From Synergistes jonesii (GTDB lineage Bacteria > Synergistota > Synergistia > Synergistales > Synergistaceae), in the NCBI RefSeq assembly GCF_000712295.1, contig NZ_JMKI01000035.1:5-64004 (forward strand): DNA of 64,000 nt, given 5' to 3'. Position 1 is the first letter of the stretch; each line of letters starts with the position of its first letter. The notes beneath the pieces are model-generated. The model saw only the letters and a program-made list of their open reading frames with translations. It was not told the origin of the DNA and did no database searches. Below, piece after piece: positions 18,799 to 27,500 of the stretch. The position numbers and the translations under genes were made by a program.

Positions 18799-19629
18799 TA
18801 TACCGCCCCCTGAAAATGATGTCGATCATGCCGGCGCGCGGCTCGTTCCCGGCGGCGAAACGCCGCCACTATATTTTGCCCGCGCCGCGCGCTTTTCGTC
18901 AAGCGCGAAAGCAGCGCCACATAAAAGACGCGGCGCCTGCGAGGTTTTTACCACAGGGTGGATCGCTGTGAAACTTCTTATTGCAATTGGCTGTTTCATT
19001 TCGACATCATGCCTGCCATAAGTAAGTTTTTCCAACATACCGAGCCGCCAGACTTCCTCTCCACCGATCTGTTCCGGCCTGTAACCCTTTTTCACATCTC
19101 TGCCTGAGGGAGTCTTTGTAAAGCCTGTTTTCTCTGTCGGGCTCAGATATTTATATATCATGCACATCGGCTGGATGCTTTTCCATTTTTTATCGAAAGT
19201 GTCAAAAAAATCGTTGAGTTGATTGCATTACGCATACGCAGACGTGCTTCGAAATCCGGGCTGTTCACATAACTGTTCACTACTACTTTTCTGACCTTTG
19301 TGATATTAGCTATGTCTTCAGGCGATTTGATCTCATACTTTCTGAACTCTTCGCTTTTCTCTTTCCAAAACTCCTTGAATAGGCGGCGCTTTTGTTCGGC
19401 ATATTTTTTATCGTCATTTATAGGGCTTAAATATTTTTCAGCTCCCTCCTGCAAAGTCATTACAAAATTATCCTCCTTAAAGCTTTGTCCGGAGTACCGG
19501 TTTTGCCCACAGCCCTTTATATTGGTTACTCCTCCGTTTCTGAAATAAAAAATTCCTGTCCAAACTCGGCGTTAAGAAAAAATCAGCCGCGGCGCGCGTG
19601 AGATCCGCGGCGCCGCGGCGGTATTGAGC
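18799..19629. other. Region between addB and the nitroreductase gene
   Basis: The right half holds the frameshifted unknown gene (see 18826-19460). At about 18855-18871 lies a perfect GGCGGCG-AAA-CGCCGCC hairpin in GC-rich sequence that looks non-coding despite being open in the minus strand. 19461-19629 is short spacer with no clear signal. Confidence 0.4.
18826..19460 (-). pseudogene. Unrecognised gene broken by a frameshift
   Basis: The first frame starts at 19460 (MTLQEGAEKYLSPI) and runs about 80 residues of good coding character. Near 19225 the coding character moves to another frame, where the sequence reads QLNDFFDTFDKKWKSIQP and continues through MCMIYKYLSPTEKTGF. A single one-base change would join the two. 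The end of the second frame (after about 19000) reads through GC-rich, repeat-like DNA and is unlikely to be protein. The original protein was probably about 150-170 residues, helical and lysine-rich. I do not recognise its family. A sequencing error instead of a true mutation is possible. Confidence 0.5.
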
Positions 19630-20163
19630 TTATATTATTTTCGCGATCTCTTCGACGCCCTTGCGCTTTTTGGGACGCGGCGCTTCGGCTGGGTAGCCGA
19701 GCGCGATTATGGCGCGCGCGGTGTCCGCTTCGCTGATGCCGAGCAGTCGCTTGACTTTCGCGTCGACGAAGGTCCCTATCACGCAGCTGCCAAGGCCGAG
19801 TTCTTCGGCCTGCAGCAGCAGGTAGGCGGTCGCCATGCCGACGTCGCCTTCGGAGAAGCGGCTTTCGCCGTAGCGGTCTGCTACGCTCTTGATGACCGCG
19901 GGGTGCGCGTCTTCCGATACTACGATGAAGGCCGGCGCTTTGTCGGCCCACTGGTTGAAGCCGGTGTCGTGCGTCAGTTCGGCGAGCTCTTTTCTCTTCT
20001 CCGGATCGGTGACTATCGTGAATTTCCAGGGCTGGCTGTTGCACGCCGAAGGCGCGAGAGAGGCGGCTTCGACGCAGGAGAGCAGCAGCTCCTTTTCCAC
20101 AGCTTTGTCGGTGAAGGCGCGGCAGCTTCCGCGCTTTTTCGCAAGTTCGATGAATTTTTCCAT
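19630..20163 (-). CDS. Nitroreductase-family protein
   Basis: A 177-residue FMN-dependent nitroreductase-fold enzyme. The N-terminal RGSCRAF matches the family RRSxRxF motif for phosphate binding of FMN. ACNSQPWKFTIV is the usual second motif, and ELGLGSCVIGTF is the third. The family reduces nitro groups, quinones or enones with NAD(P)H, but the natural substrate is unknown. The C-terminus ends with a Lys/Arg-rich tail (PRPKKRKGVEEI). The gene is monocistronic; upstream of it (20191-20217) is the terminator of aspS. Confidence 0.88.
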   Translation of the reverse strand: MEKFIELAKKRGSCRAFTDKAVEKELLLSCVEAASLAPSACNSQPWKFTIVTDPEKRKELAELTHDTGFNQWADKAPAFIVVSEDAHPAVIKSVADRYGESRFSEGDVGMATAYLLLQAEELGLGSCVIGTFVDAKVKRLLGISEADTARAIIALGYPAEAPRPKKRKGVEEIAKII

Positions 20164-20190
20164 TGAGTTTCCCTCCTGATTTTTTAAAAT

Positions 20191-20217
20191 AAGCCGCTCC
20201 GCGCGTCGGAGCGGCTT
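20191..20217 (-). terminator. Terminator after aspS
   Basis: A perfect 11-base stem (AAGCCGCTCCG / CGGAGCGGCTT) with a 5-base loop is followed on the minus strand by ATTTTAAAAAATC. It lies 11 bases after the aspS stop and before the nitroreductase gene. Confidence 0.7.
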
Positions 20218-20227
20218 TGTCGCCTTT

Positions 20228-22015
20228 TTATTTCACGAGCGGCTCTATCGTTTTTATAGATAGCTCGTCAAGCTGTTTTTTTTCGACTTCGGACGGCGCG
20301 TCGCTCATCGGGCACTGCGCCTTCTGGTTTTTCGGGAAGGCCATGACGTCGCGTATCGATTTGCCGCCCGTCATCAGCATGACGAGGCGGTCGAGGCCGA
20401 TCGCCAGCCCGCCGTGCGGCGGCGTGCCGTAGCTGAGCCCTTCGAGCAGGAAGCCGAAGCGTTCCTTCGCTGCTTCGGGCGTGAAGTTGAGCGCCTGGAA
20501 GGCCTTCTGCTGCATTTCGGGGTTGTGTATCCTTATCGAGCCGCCGCCGAGCTCCGTGCCGTTGAGGACGACGTCGTAGGCGCGCGAACGCACTTTGCCC
20601 GGCTCCGTTAGCAGGAAATCGACGTCCTCGTTCATCGGAGCGGTGAAGGGATGATGGACGGCCGTGTAGCGCCCCTCTTCGTCGTCCCATCCGAAGAGCG
20701 GGAATTCGGTGACCCAGAGGAAGCGGAAGCCCTCCCGCACCATGCCGCGGTCGCGTCCGAGCTCGAGGCGGATCTGCCCTAATATCTCGCAGGCCTTGCG
20801 CCAGTTTTCATCGGCCATGATGAAGAGCGCGTCGCCGTCTTCTATGCAGGATATTTCTTTCAGCTTCGCCGTCTGTTCTTCGCTCATGAATTTGACGAGA
20901 GGGCCTTTGAGCTCTCCGCCCTTGACCTGGAAGTTGGCCATTCCCTTCGCGCCGAGCGCCTTCGCGCGGCTTTCGAGCTCCGAGAGCTCTTTGCGCGAGA
21001 GCGCGGCCCCTCCGGGCAGGCGCAACCCCTTTATCGTCCCGTTTTCGGCGAGGCCGGAGAAGGGATTTTCTCCGCCTTTGAAAGCTTCTTCCAGCGAGAC
21101 CATCTCCATGGGGATTCTCATGTCCGGTTTGTCGACGCCGTATTTGTCCATCGCTTCCCTCCACGTCATGCGCGGGAAGGGCGTTTCGACCTCCGCGCCC
21201 CTGACTGCCTTGAAGAGCCCTGCGAGGTAGTTTTCGACGAGCGTCATTATGTCCTCTTCGGTGATGAAGCTCATCTCAAGGTCTATCTGCGTGAATTCCG
21301 GCTGGCGGTCGGCGCGCAGGTCTTCGTCGCGGAAGCACTTCACTATCTGCATGTAGCGGTCGCAGCCGCCTACCATCAGCAGCTGTTTGAATATCTGCGG
21401 CGACTGCGGCAGCGCGTAGAATTTGCCTGGATTGACGCGCGACGGCACGAGGTAGTCGCGCGCGCCCTCCGGCGTCGACTTCGTGAGCATCGGCGTCTCT
21501 ATTTCGATGAAGCCGTTGTCGGAGAAGTAGTTTCGCGTGTAAAGCGTGACGTCGTGGCGCGCTTTCAGGTTGGCCTGCATCGACGCGCGGCGCAGGTCGA
21601 GATAGCGGTACTTAAGGCGGAGGTCTTCGTTCACGCTGTCCGCGTTGTCTATTTCGAAGGGGATGAGCTTAGCCGGCGACAGCACGATGAAGTCTTCGAC
21701 GAGAAGTTCGACTTCACCGGTCGCGAGCTCCGGATTTTCCGTCCCCTCGGGGCGCCTGCGAAGCGTGCCGCGCACGGCTAAGACGTACTCGCTGCGCAGC
21801 GCTCCGGCGCGTCCGTGCGCCTCGGCGTTGAGCTCGGGGTTGAAGACCACCTGAGTCACCCCGGTCTTGTCCCACAGTTCGATGAAGATGATTCCGCCAA
21901 GGTCGCGGCGGCATCTGAGCCAGCCGTTGAGCACGGCCTTCTTTCCGGCGTCTTCGACGCGCGGAGCCCCGCAGTACATCGTCCTCTGCCATGCGGCGTC
22001 ATAATGTCGTTCCAT
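20228..22015 (-). CDS. aspS: Aspartyl-tRNA synthetase
   Basis: A 595-residue class II aminoacyl-tRNA synthetase that charges tRNA(Asp). An N-terminal OB-fold (about 18-110, LNGWLRCRRDLGGIIFIEL) binds the anticodon. The catalytic core has motif 2 (FRDEDLRADRQPEFTQIDLE) and motif 3 (GLAIGLDRLVML), with a bacterial GAD insertion between them (about 290-410). Length is normal for bacteria. Whether it also charges tRNA(Asn) cannot be told. It is the second gene after hisS (30-base gap), a pairing common in bacteria. Confidence 0.96.
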   Translation of the reverse strand: MERHYDAAWQRTMYCGAPRVEDAGKKAVLNGWLRCRRDLGGIIFIELWDKTGVTQVVFNPELNAEAHGRAGALRSEYVLAVRGTLRRRPEGTENPELATGEVELLVEDFIVLSPAKLIPFEIDNADSVNEDLRLKYRYLDLRRASMQANLKARHDVTLYTRNYFSDNGFIEIETPMLTKSTPEGARDYLVPSRVNPGKFYALPQSPQIFKQLLMVGGCDRYMQIVKCFRDEDLRADRQPEFTQIDLEMSFITEEDIMTLVENYLAGLFKAVRGAEVETPFPRMTWREAMDKYGVDKPDMRIPMEMVSLEEAFKGGENPFSGLAENGTIKGLRLPGGAALSRKELSELESRAKALGAKGMANFQVKGGELKGPLVKFMSEEQTAKLKEISCIEDGDALFIMADENWRKACEILGQIRLELGRDRGMVREGFRFLWVTEFPLFGWDDEEGRYTAVHHPFTAPMNEDVDFLLTEPGKVRSRAYDVVLNGTELGGGSIRIHNPEMQQKAFQALNFTPEAAKERFGFLLEGLSYGTPPHGGLAIGLDRLVMLMTGGKSIRDVMAFPKNQKAQCPMSDAPSEVEKKQLDELSIKTIEPLVK

Positions 22016-22044
22016 AATTATCCCTCTTTATATGATTTACTCTC

Positions 22045-23295
22045 TTACTTCAGCTTGTTTATCAGCTGCTCCGCGGTAAGCTCTTCCTGCGCGCCCTCTT
22101 TGAGATTTTTGACGGTGACGACGCCCTTTTCGATTTCACTCGTACCTATGATGCAGGCGTATTCGGCCGCAGCTCCGGCCGCTTTCATCTGTCCCTTCAT
22201 CGAGCGTCCCATGTAATCCATGTCGGCGGAGATTCTGTTCATGCGCAGCTCGCGCAGGAGGGCCATCGCGTCGAGGCGCGCCGAGGGCTCCGCAGCGACG
22301 ACGTAGACTTTGCTCTCCGGCTTTTCGCCGAAGGAGCAGCCCTGAGCCTCCATCGTAAGCACGACGCGCTCGATGCCGGAGGCGAAGCCGACGCCGGGAA
22401 CGTGCGGGCCGCCTATGGCTTCGGCGAGATTGTCGTAGCGTCCGCCGCCGCACACCGCGTTCTGAGCGCCCAAGTCGCCGGACTGAATCTCGTAGGCGGT
22501 CTTCGTGTAATAGTCGAGACCGCGCACAAGGCGCTTGTCGTGGACGACGGATGCGCCGATCTTTTCAAGCCCGCGGTTGAGCCGCTCATAGTGCTCGCGG
22601 CACTCGTCGCAGAGGCAGTCCGTCACGGCCGGCGCGTCTTCCGTTATCTCTTTGCATATCGGGCTCTTGCAGTCGAGTATGCGCAGAGGGTTCCTGTCGA
22701 AGCGGCTTTTGCACGTGTCGCAGAGCTCGTCGAAGCGCGGGCTAAGGAAGTCCTGCAGCACCCTGCGGTAGACGGGGCGGCACTTCGGGCAGCCGACGGA
22801 GTTGAGCACGACCTGAAGGTTGCGGAGCCCGAGCCTGCGGTAGAGCTCCATCGAAAAATCTATGACTTCGAGGTCGACGAGAGCGTCCTGCGCGCCCAAC
22901 GCTTCGATGTCGAGCTGGACGAACTGGCGATAGCGCCCCTTCTGCGGCCTCTCGTAGCGGAACATCGGGCCGATGCCCCAGAGCTTCGCTGGCTGCGGCC
23001 CCTTACTCATTTCATTTTCAATGTAGGAGCGCACCATCGACGCCGTGAGCTCGGGGCGCAGCGTCACGCTGCGGCCGCCTTTGTCTGTGAAAGTGTACAT
23101 CTCTTTTTCAACGATGTCCGTCGTATCGCCGACGCCGCGGCAGAATAGCTCCGTATGTTCAAATATCGGGAGATGAACTTCTTTATATCCGTAATCATCC
23201 GCCACGTCGCGGCAAACGCCGGTCACGTAAGCCCACTTCCAAGATTCGTCGCCGAGTATGTCCCTCGTGCCGCGCGGGGCCTTCACTGCTTCCAT
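22045..23295 (-). CDS. hisS: Histidyl-tRNA synthetase
   Basis: A class II synthetase of about 416 residues. The start chosen is the ATG at 23295 (MEAVKAPRGTRDIL), preceded by GGGAGG; the longer open frame to 23355 has no ribosome binding site. Motif 2 is FRYERPQKGRYRQF. The histidine-specific motif LVRGLDYYTKTAYE and the C-terminal anticodon-binding domain (VYVVAAEPSARLDAMALLREL onward) are present. A four-Cys segment (CPKC, CDTC) within the insertion may bind zinc. It is the first gene of the hisS-aspS operon. Confidence 0.95.
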   Translation of the reverse strand: MEAVKAPRGTRDILGDESWKWAYVTGVCRDVADDYGYKEVHLPIFEHTELFCRGVGDTTDIVEKEMYTFTDKGGRSVTLRPELTASMVRSYIENEMSKGPQPAKLWGIGPMFRYERPQKGRYRQFVQLDIEALGAQDALVDLEVIDFSMELYRRLGLRNLQVVLNSVGCPKCRPVYRRVLQDFLSPRFDELCDTCKSRFDRNPLRILDCKSPICKEITEDAPAVTDCLCDECREHYERLNRGLEKIGASVVHDKRLVRGLDYYTKTAYEIQSGDLGAQNAVCGGGRYDNLAEAIGGPHVPGVGFASGIERVVLTMEAQGCSFGEKPESKVYVVAAEPSARLDAMALLRELRMNRISADMDYMGRSMKGQMKAAGAAAEYACIIGTSEIEKGVVTVKNLKEGAQEELTAEQLINKLK

Positions 23296-23376
23296 AACAA
23301 CCGCCTCCCGGTAGTTTAAAATGCGTTCTTTACCGCCGCGCCGCGGACGCGGCAAAAACGGCTCTCATCTCAAAAG

Positions 23377-23404
23377 AGTATAATACTTCAAAAGTACCGC
23401 GCAA
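23377..23404 (-). promoter_or_regulatory. Promoter of hisS-aspS
   Basis: On the minus strand, TTGCGC (23399-23404) and TATACT (23377-23382) are spaced by 16 bases. The leader of about 75 bases to the hisS ATG includes a GC-rich inverted repeat (GCCGCG/CGCGGC) but no obvious T-box anti-terminator. Confidence 0.6.
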
Positions 23405-23504
23405 GACAAGGCGAAAATAATTTCCGCGCGCTCGGCGCCCTCGAAAACGGCGCTTCGGCGTTTTTCGTGTTATAAATACGAGGAGAATATATTGAGGAGG
23501 CGGG

Positions 23505-23975
23505 ATGATGATAAAAATCGAAATACCAGGAAGGAAAACTTTGGAGATAAATTACGTCGTGCTGGATTACAACGGTACGATCGCGGCGGACGGCGAGCTC
23601 CTGCCGGGCGCCGCGGAAAAAATAAAAGAGCTCTGCGGGCTCGCCGAGGTCTTCGTACTGACGGCCGACAGCTACGGCACGGCCGAAGCACAGTGCGGGG
23701 GGCTCGGCGCGGCCGTGAAAACTTTTCCGCGCGCAGGGGCAGCTGCCTGCAAGGAGGGAATCGTCCACGCCCTCGGCGGCGGCGCGGCCTGCGTCGGCAA
23801 CGGCTTCAACGATATAGAGATGTTTGACGCGGCGGAGCTTTCGATAGCGGTGATGGACCGCGAGGGCGTATGCGCCGCGCTTCTTCCGCACGCTGATATT
23901 CTGGTGCGCAGCGCGCTCGATGGGCTTGATTTGCTGCTGAATACCGAGCGCGTGAAAGCCACTCTCCGTACTTAG
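23505..23975 (+). CDS. HAD-family phosphatase-like protein
   Basis: A 156-residue protein with the minimal HAD hydrolase core: DYNGTIA (motif I; first Asp nucleophile, but the second Asp of DxD is replaced by Asn), VLTADSYG (motif II) and CVGNGFNDIEMFDAA (motif IV, with Asn where Asp is usual). This resembles the soluble P-type-ATPase-like HAD group of anaerobes. The substrate is unknown. AGGAGG precedes two adjacent ATGs at 23505 and 23508, either of which may be used. The gene appears to stand alone. Confidence 0.8.
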   Translation: MMIKIEIPGRKTLEINYVVLDYNGTIAADGELLPGAAEKIKELCGLAEVFVLTADSYGTAEAQCGGLGAAVKTFPRAGAAACKEGIVHALGGGAACVGNGFNDIEMFDAAELSIAVMDREGVCAALLPHADILVRSALDGLDLLLNTERVKATLRT

Positions 23976-24102
23976 CGTTTGCGGCTTTTATTTTTTAAAT
24001 AGTTTAACTTTCGATAATTTTTCCCTTCTCCTTTATATAAAAATTTGCGCTTTGGCGCGTTTTTTGCTATGCTGTTCTAAATCGGCGAAGGGAGGCGGTC
24101 AT

Positions 24103-24477
24103 ATGGATACCATCTGCGGCATCAGGAAAAAATGCGGCTGCACGGCGGCCGTCGTCTTCTGCTATATTGTGATGCAGATATTCCTCTTCGCCTTCTGCGA
24201 GGGGCCGTCGGCCTCTCCCCTTCAAGACACAGGCAGCATCTACATCATGGAAGCGATGACGGCGCTTTCGCACGCCGCCGTCACGCAGCGCAATACCGAT
24301 TACGGTTCTCTGGCGCAGCTTTCCGGATGTGTGCAGGCGCCGAGGCAGCTCTGCGACGCTTTTACCGAAAAATCCGAGCTCGACGCCTTCTGCGCCGAGC
24401 GTTTCGCTCTTTGGAGCATTTTCATAGACGGCATAAAGGAATCGCAATCTTCCTCCAACATGGTGGCAAGGAAATAA
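24103..24477 (+). CDS. Small hypothetical protein with N-terminal hydrophobic segment
   Basis: About 124 residues starting at the ATG at 24103 (MDTICGIRKKCGC), which follows GGGAGG. The longer frame from 24052 has no ribosome binding site. Residues about 12-33 (AAVVFCYIVMQIFLFAF) form a signal peptide or membrane anchor. The remainder is polar with scattered Cys. I do not recognise a family. It lies upstream of the activase-fusion gene in the same direction with a 120-base gap, so a functional link is possible but unsupported. Confidence 0.55.
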   Translation: MDTICGIRKKCGCTAAVVFCYIVMQIFLFAFCEGPSASPLQDTGSIYIMEAMTALSHAAVTQRNTDYGSLAQLSGCVQAPRQLCDAFTEKSELDAFCAERFALWSIFIDGIKESQSSSNMVARK

Positions 24478-24597
24478 TTTTCCCTTTTATAAAAATACTT
24501 CATATTTGACGCCGCAGTTAGCGGCACGGCTTTCGCAGGCGGCAAGGCGCTTTAGCGGAGCTTCCTGCACGACAGGGTATTTTTAGGGGGAATGGCG

Positions 24598-27500
24598 ATG
24601 GAGTTACTGCACGCCGGCCTTGACATAGGCTCCACGACGGCAAAAGCAGTCGTCCTGGACGAACGCGACAAGATAATATTTTACAGATATGGAAGACATT
24701 TCGCCGACATACGCGCGGCCGTGGAAAGGCTCGTCGGCGAGATAAAGGACAGCTTCTCCGGCGCGATGCTGACGCTCGCGATGGCGGGCTCCGGCGCGCT
24801 GGAAATAGCGCGCGGCATGGATGTGCCATTCACACAGGAGCAGATCGCCTGCGCTGCGTCGATAACGCGCTTCCTGCACGGCGTCGACGTCTGTATAGAG
24901 CTCGGCGGCGAGGATTCGAAGATAACCTTCTTCGGCGAAAACGGCGCGGAGCAGCGCATGAACGAGACCTGCGCCGGCGGCACGGGCGCGTTCATAGATC
25001 AGATGGCGACGCTCTTCGGCACGGACGCCTCGGGGCTGAACGAGCTCGCGAAGGGTTATAAGACGATTTACCCCGTCGCGTCGCGCTGCGGCGTCTTCGC
25101 CAAGACGGACGTGCAGGCGCTGCTCAACGACGGCGCGGCGAAGCCGGACATAGCGGCGTCGATATTCCAGGCGATAGTGAACCAGACGATAAGCGGCCTC
25201 GCCTGCGGGCGCAGGATAACGGGGCGCGTCGCCTTCCTAGGCGGGCCCCTGTACTTCCTCTCCGAGCTGCGCGCGCGCTTCGCCGACACGCTGCACCTAA
25301 CGCCGGAGAAGTGCGTCTTCCCACGGAACCCGCACCTCTTCGTAGCGATGGGCGCGGCGATAAGCGCGAAGGAGCGCGACGCGATGGAAGCCGGCGCTCT
25401 GCAGCGGCGGGCGGAACGCTTCTTCATCTCGCACGGCGACGAGCGCCGCGGCAGCTGCGCACCTCTTTTCAAAAGCGACGCGGAGCTGGCCGCCTTCAGG
25501 GAAAAGCATTCCCGCTGCCGCGCGAAGCGCGTTGATATGAAGGATTACAAGGGAAACGCCTATCTCGGCGTCGACGTCGGCTCAACGACGACAAAGCTCG
25601 TGCTGATCGGTGAAGACGGCGAACTGCTCTTCGCAAAGTACAGGCTGACAGGCGTCGGCGAGCCGCTTGCGGCCGTGCGCGAGGCTTTGACGGAGCTTTA
25701 TTCGCATATGACGCCGGATATAAAAATAGCGGCAAGCGGAGTAACGGGCTACGGCGAGAAGCTAATAAAGGCCGCGTTCGGCATAGACGTAGGCGAGGTC
25801 GAGACCGTCGCCCACGCTAAGGCGGCGGATTTCGTGCTGCCCGGCGCCGACTTCGTTATAGACATAGGCGGACAGGACATGAAATGCCTGAAGATAAAGG
25901 AAGGCGTTATAACGGGGGTCTTCCTCAACGAGGCCTGCTCCTCCGGCTGCGGCTCCTTCCTACAGAGCTTCGCCAAGTCTCTGAACATGGAGATAGGCGA
26001 ATTTGCGCGCGAAGCCGAAAAGTCGCAGACCCCGGTCGACCTGGGCTCGCGCTGCACGGTCTTCATGAACTCGCGCGTGCGCCAGGCGCAAAAGGAGGGA
26101 GCGTCGGTGCGCGACATATCGGCTGGTCTCGTCTACTCCGTCGTCAAAAACGCGCTTTACAAAGTCTTAAAGATCAAGGACCCGCGCGAGCTCGGAGAGA
26201 AGATCGTCGTTCAGGGCGGCACCTTCAAGAACGACGCGCTGCTGCGCGCCTTCGAGCTCGTAACGGGGCGCGAGGTGGCGCGCCCCGACATCTCCGAGCT
26301 GATGGGCGCCTTCGGCGCCGCGCTCGCCGCGAAGGAGCAGAAATGCGAGAGAAGCACGCTGCTTTCGGCGAAGCAGATCGCCGAGTTCAAGACGACGGTC
26401 ACGACGACGAACTGCGGCGGCTGCGGCAACAAATGTCTTCTGACGCTGACGCGCTTCCCCGACGGCAGAAAATACGTCTCGGGAAACCGCTGCGAACGCG
26501 GCGGCACCTCTGAGGAAAGGAAGCGGCTGCCCGCCAACGTCTTCGAAAAGAAGTACCGCCGCCTCTTCGGCTATTACAGGCCGCTCTCCGAAAGCGCAGC
26601 GCCGCGCGGCGTGATGGGGATACCGCGCGTCCTCAACATATACGACAACTATCCCTTCTGGTTCACACTGCTTACGGAGCTTGGCTTCTCCGTGCGCCTT
26701 TCGTCGGAGTCGCCCGACGAGAATCTCGGCATCGATACGATACCTTCGCAGACGCTCTGCTATCCGGCGAAGCTTGCGCACAGGCACATAACGGAGCTGA
26801 TAGCAAGCGGCGTGAAAAATATTTTTTATCCCGTCATACTGCACGAGAAGGGAGAATTCGACCGCGCGCAGAACGATTACAACTGCCCCGTCGTCACTGG
26901 CTACCCCGACGTTTCGCGCCTCAACATCGACAAGGCGCGCGAAAGCGGCGTGAACTTCATCTCGCCGGCCGTATGCATCGACAGCGGAGAATCGGCAGCG
27001 AAGACGCTTTATCCGGCGCTTGCGGAATTCGGCGTGGCGAAGCGCGAGCTGCGCGCCGCGGCGGAAGCGGCGCAGAAGGCGCGCGAAAAGTACAAGGCGG
27101 ACATAGCCGCGTTCGGAGCCGCCGCTCTTGAAGAGCTCAGGAGGGAGGGCGGCGTCGGCGTCGTGCTCGCGGGGCATCCGTACCATCTCTCGCCGGAGGT
27201 CAATCACGGCATACCGGAGCTCATAAACGGCTACGGCGTGACACTCTTCACAGAAGATTCGATCATGGGGCTCGCCGAAGGCCTCGAAAAGCCACAAGAC
27301 GTCGGAGCGGTCGACCAGTGGGCTTATCATTCGCGCCTCTACCGCGCCGCGATGGTCGTCGCGCGCCATCCGGCCTTCAAAAACGTCGAGCTCGTACAGT
27401 TCAATTCCTTCGGCTGCGGGCTGGACGCGATAAGCGCGGAGCAGACGGCCGAGCTGCTGACGCGCAGCGGCAAGCTGCACACTCTGATAAAGATCGACGA

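Noticed and set aside
18826-19000. C-terminal 50 residues of the frameshifted gene as true protein
   Set aside because: This part is Ala/Arg/Pro-rich, coincides with a GGCGGCG-AAA-CGCCGCC hairpin and resembles intergenic DNA.
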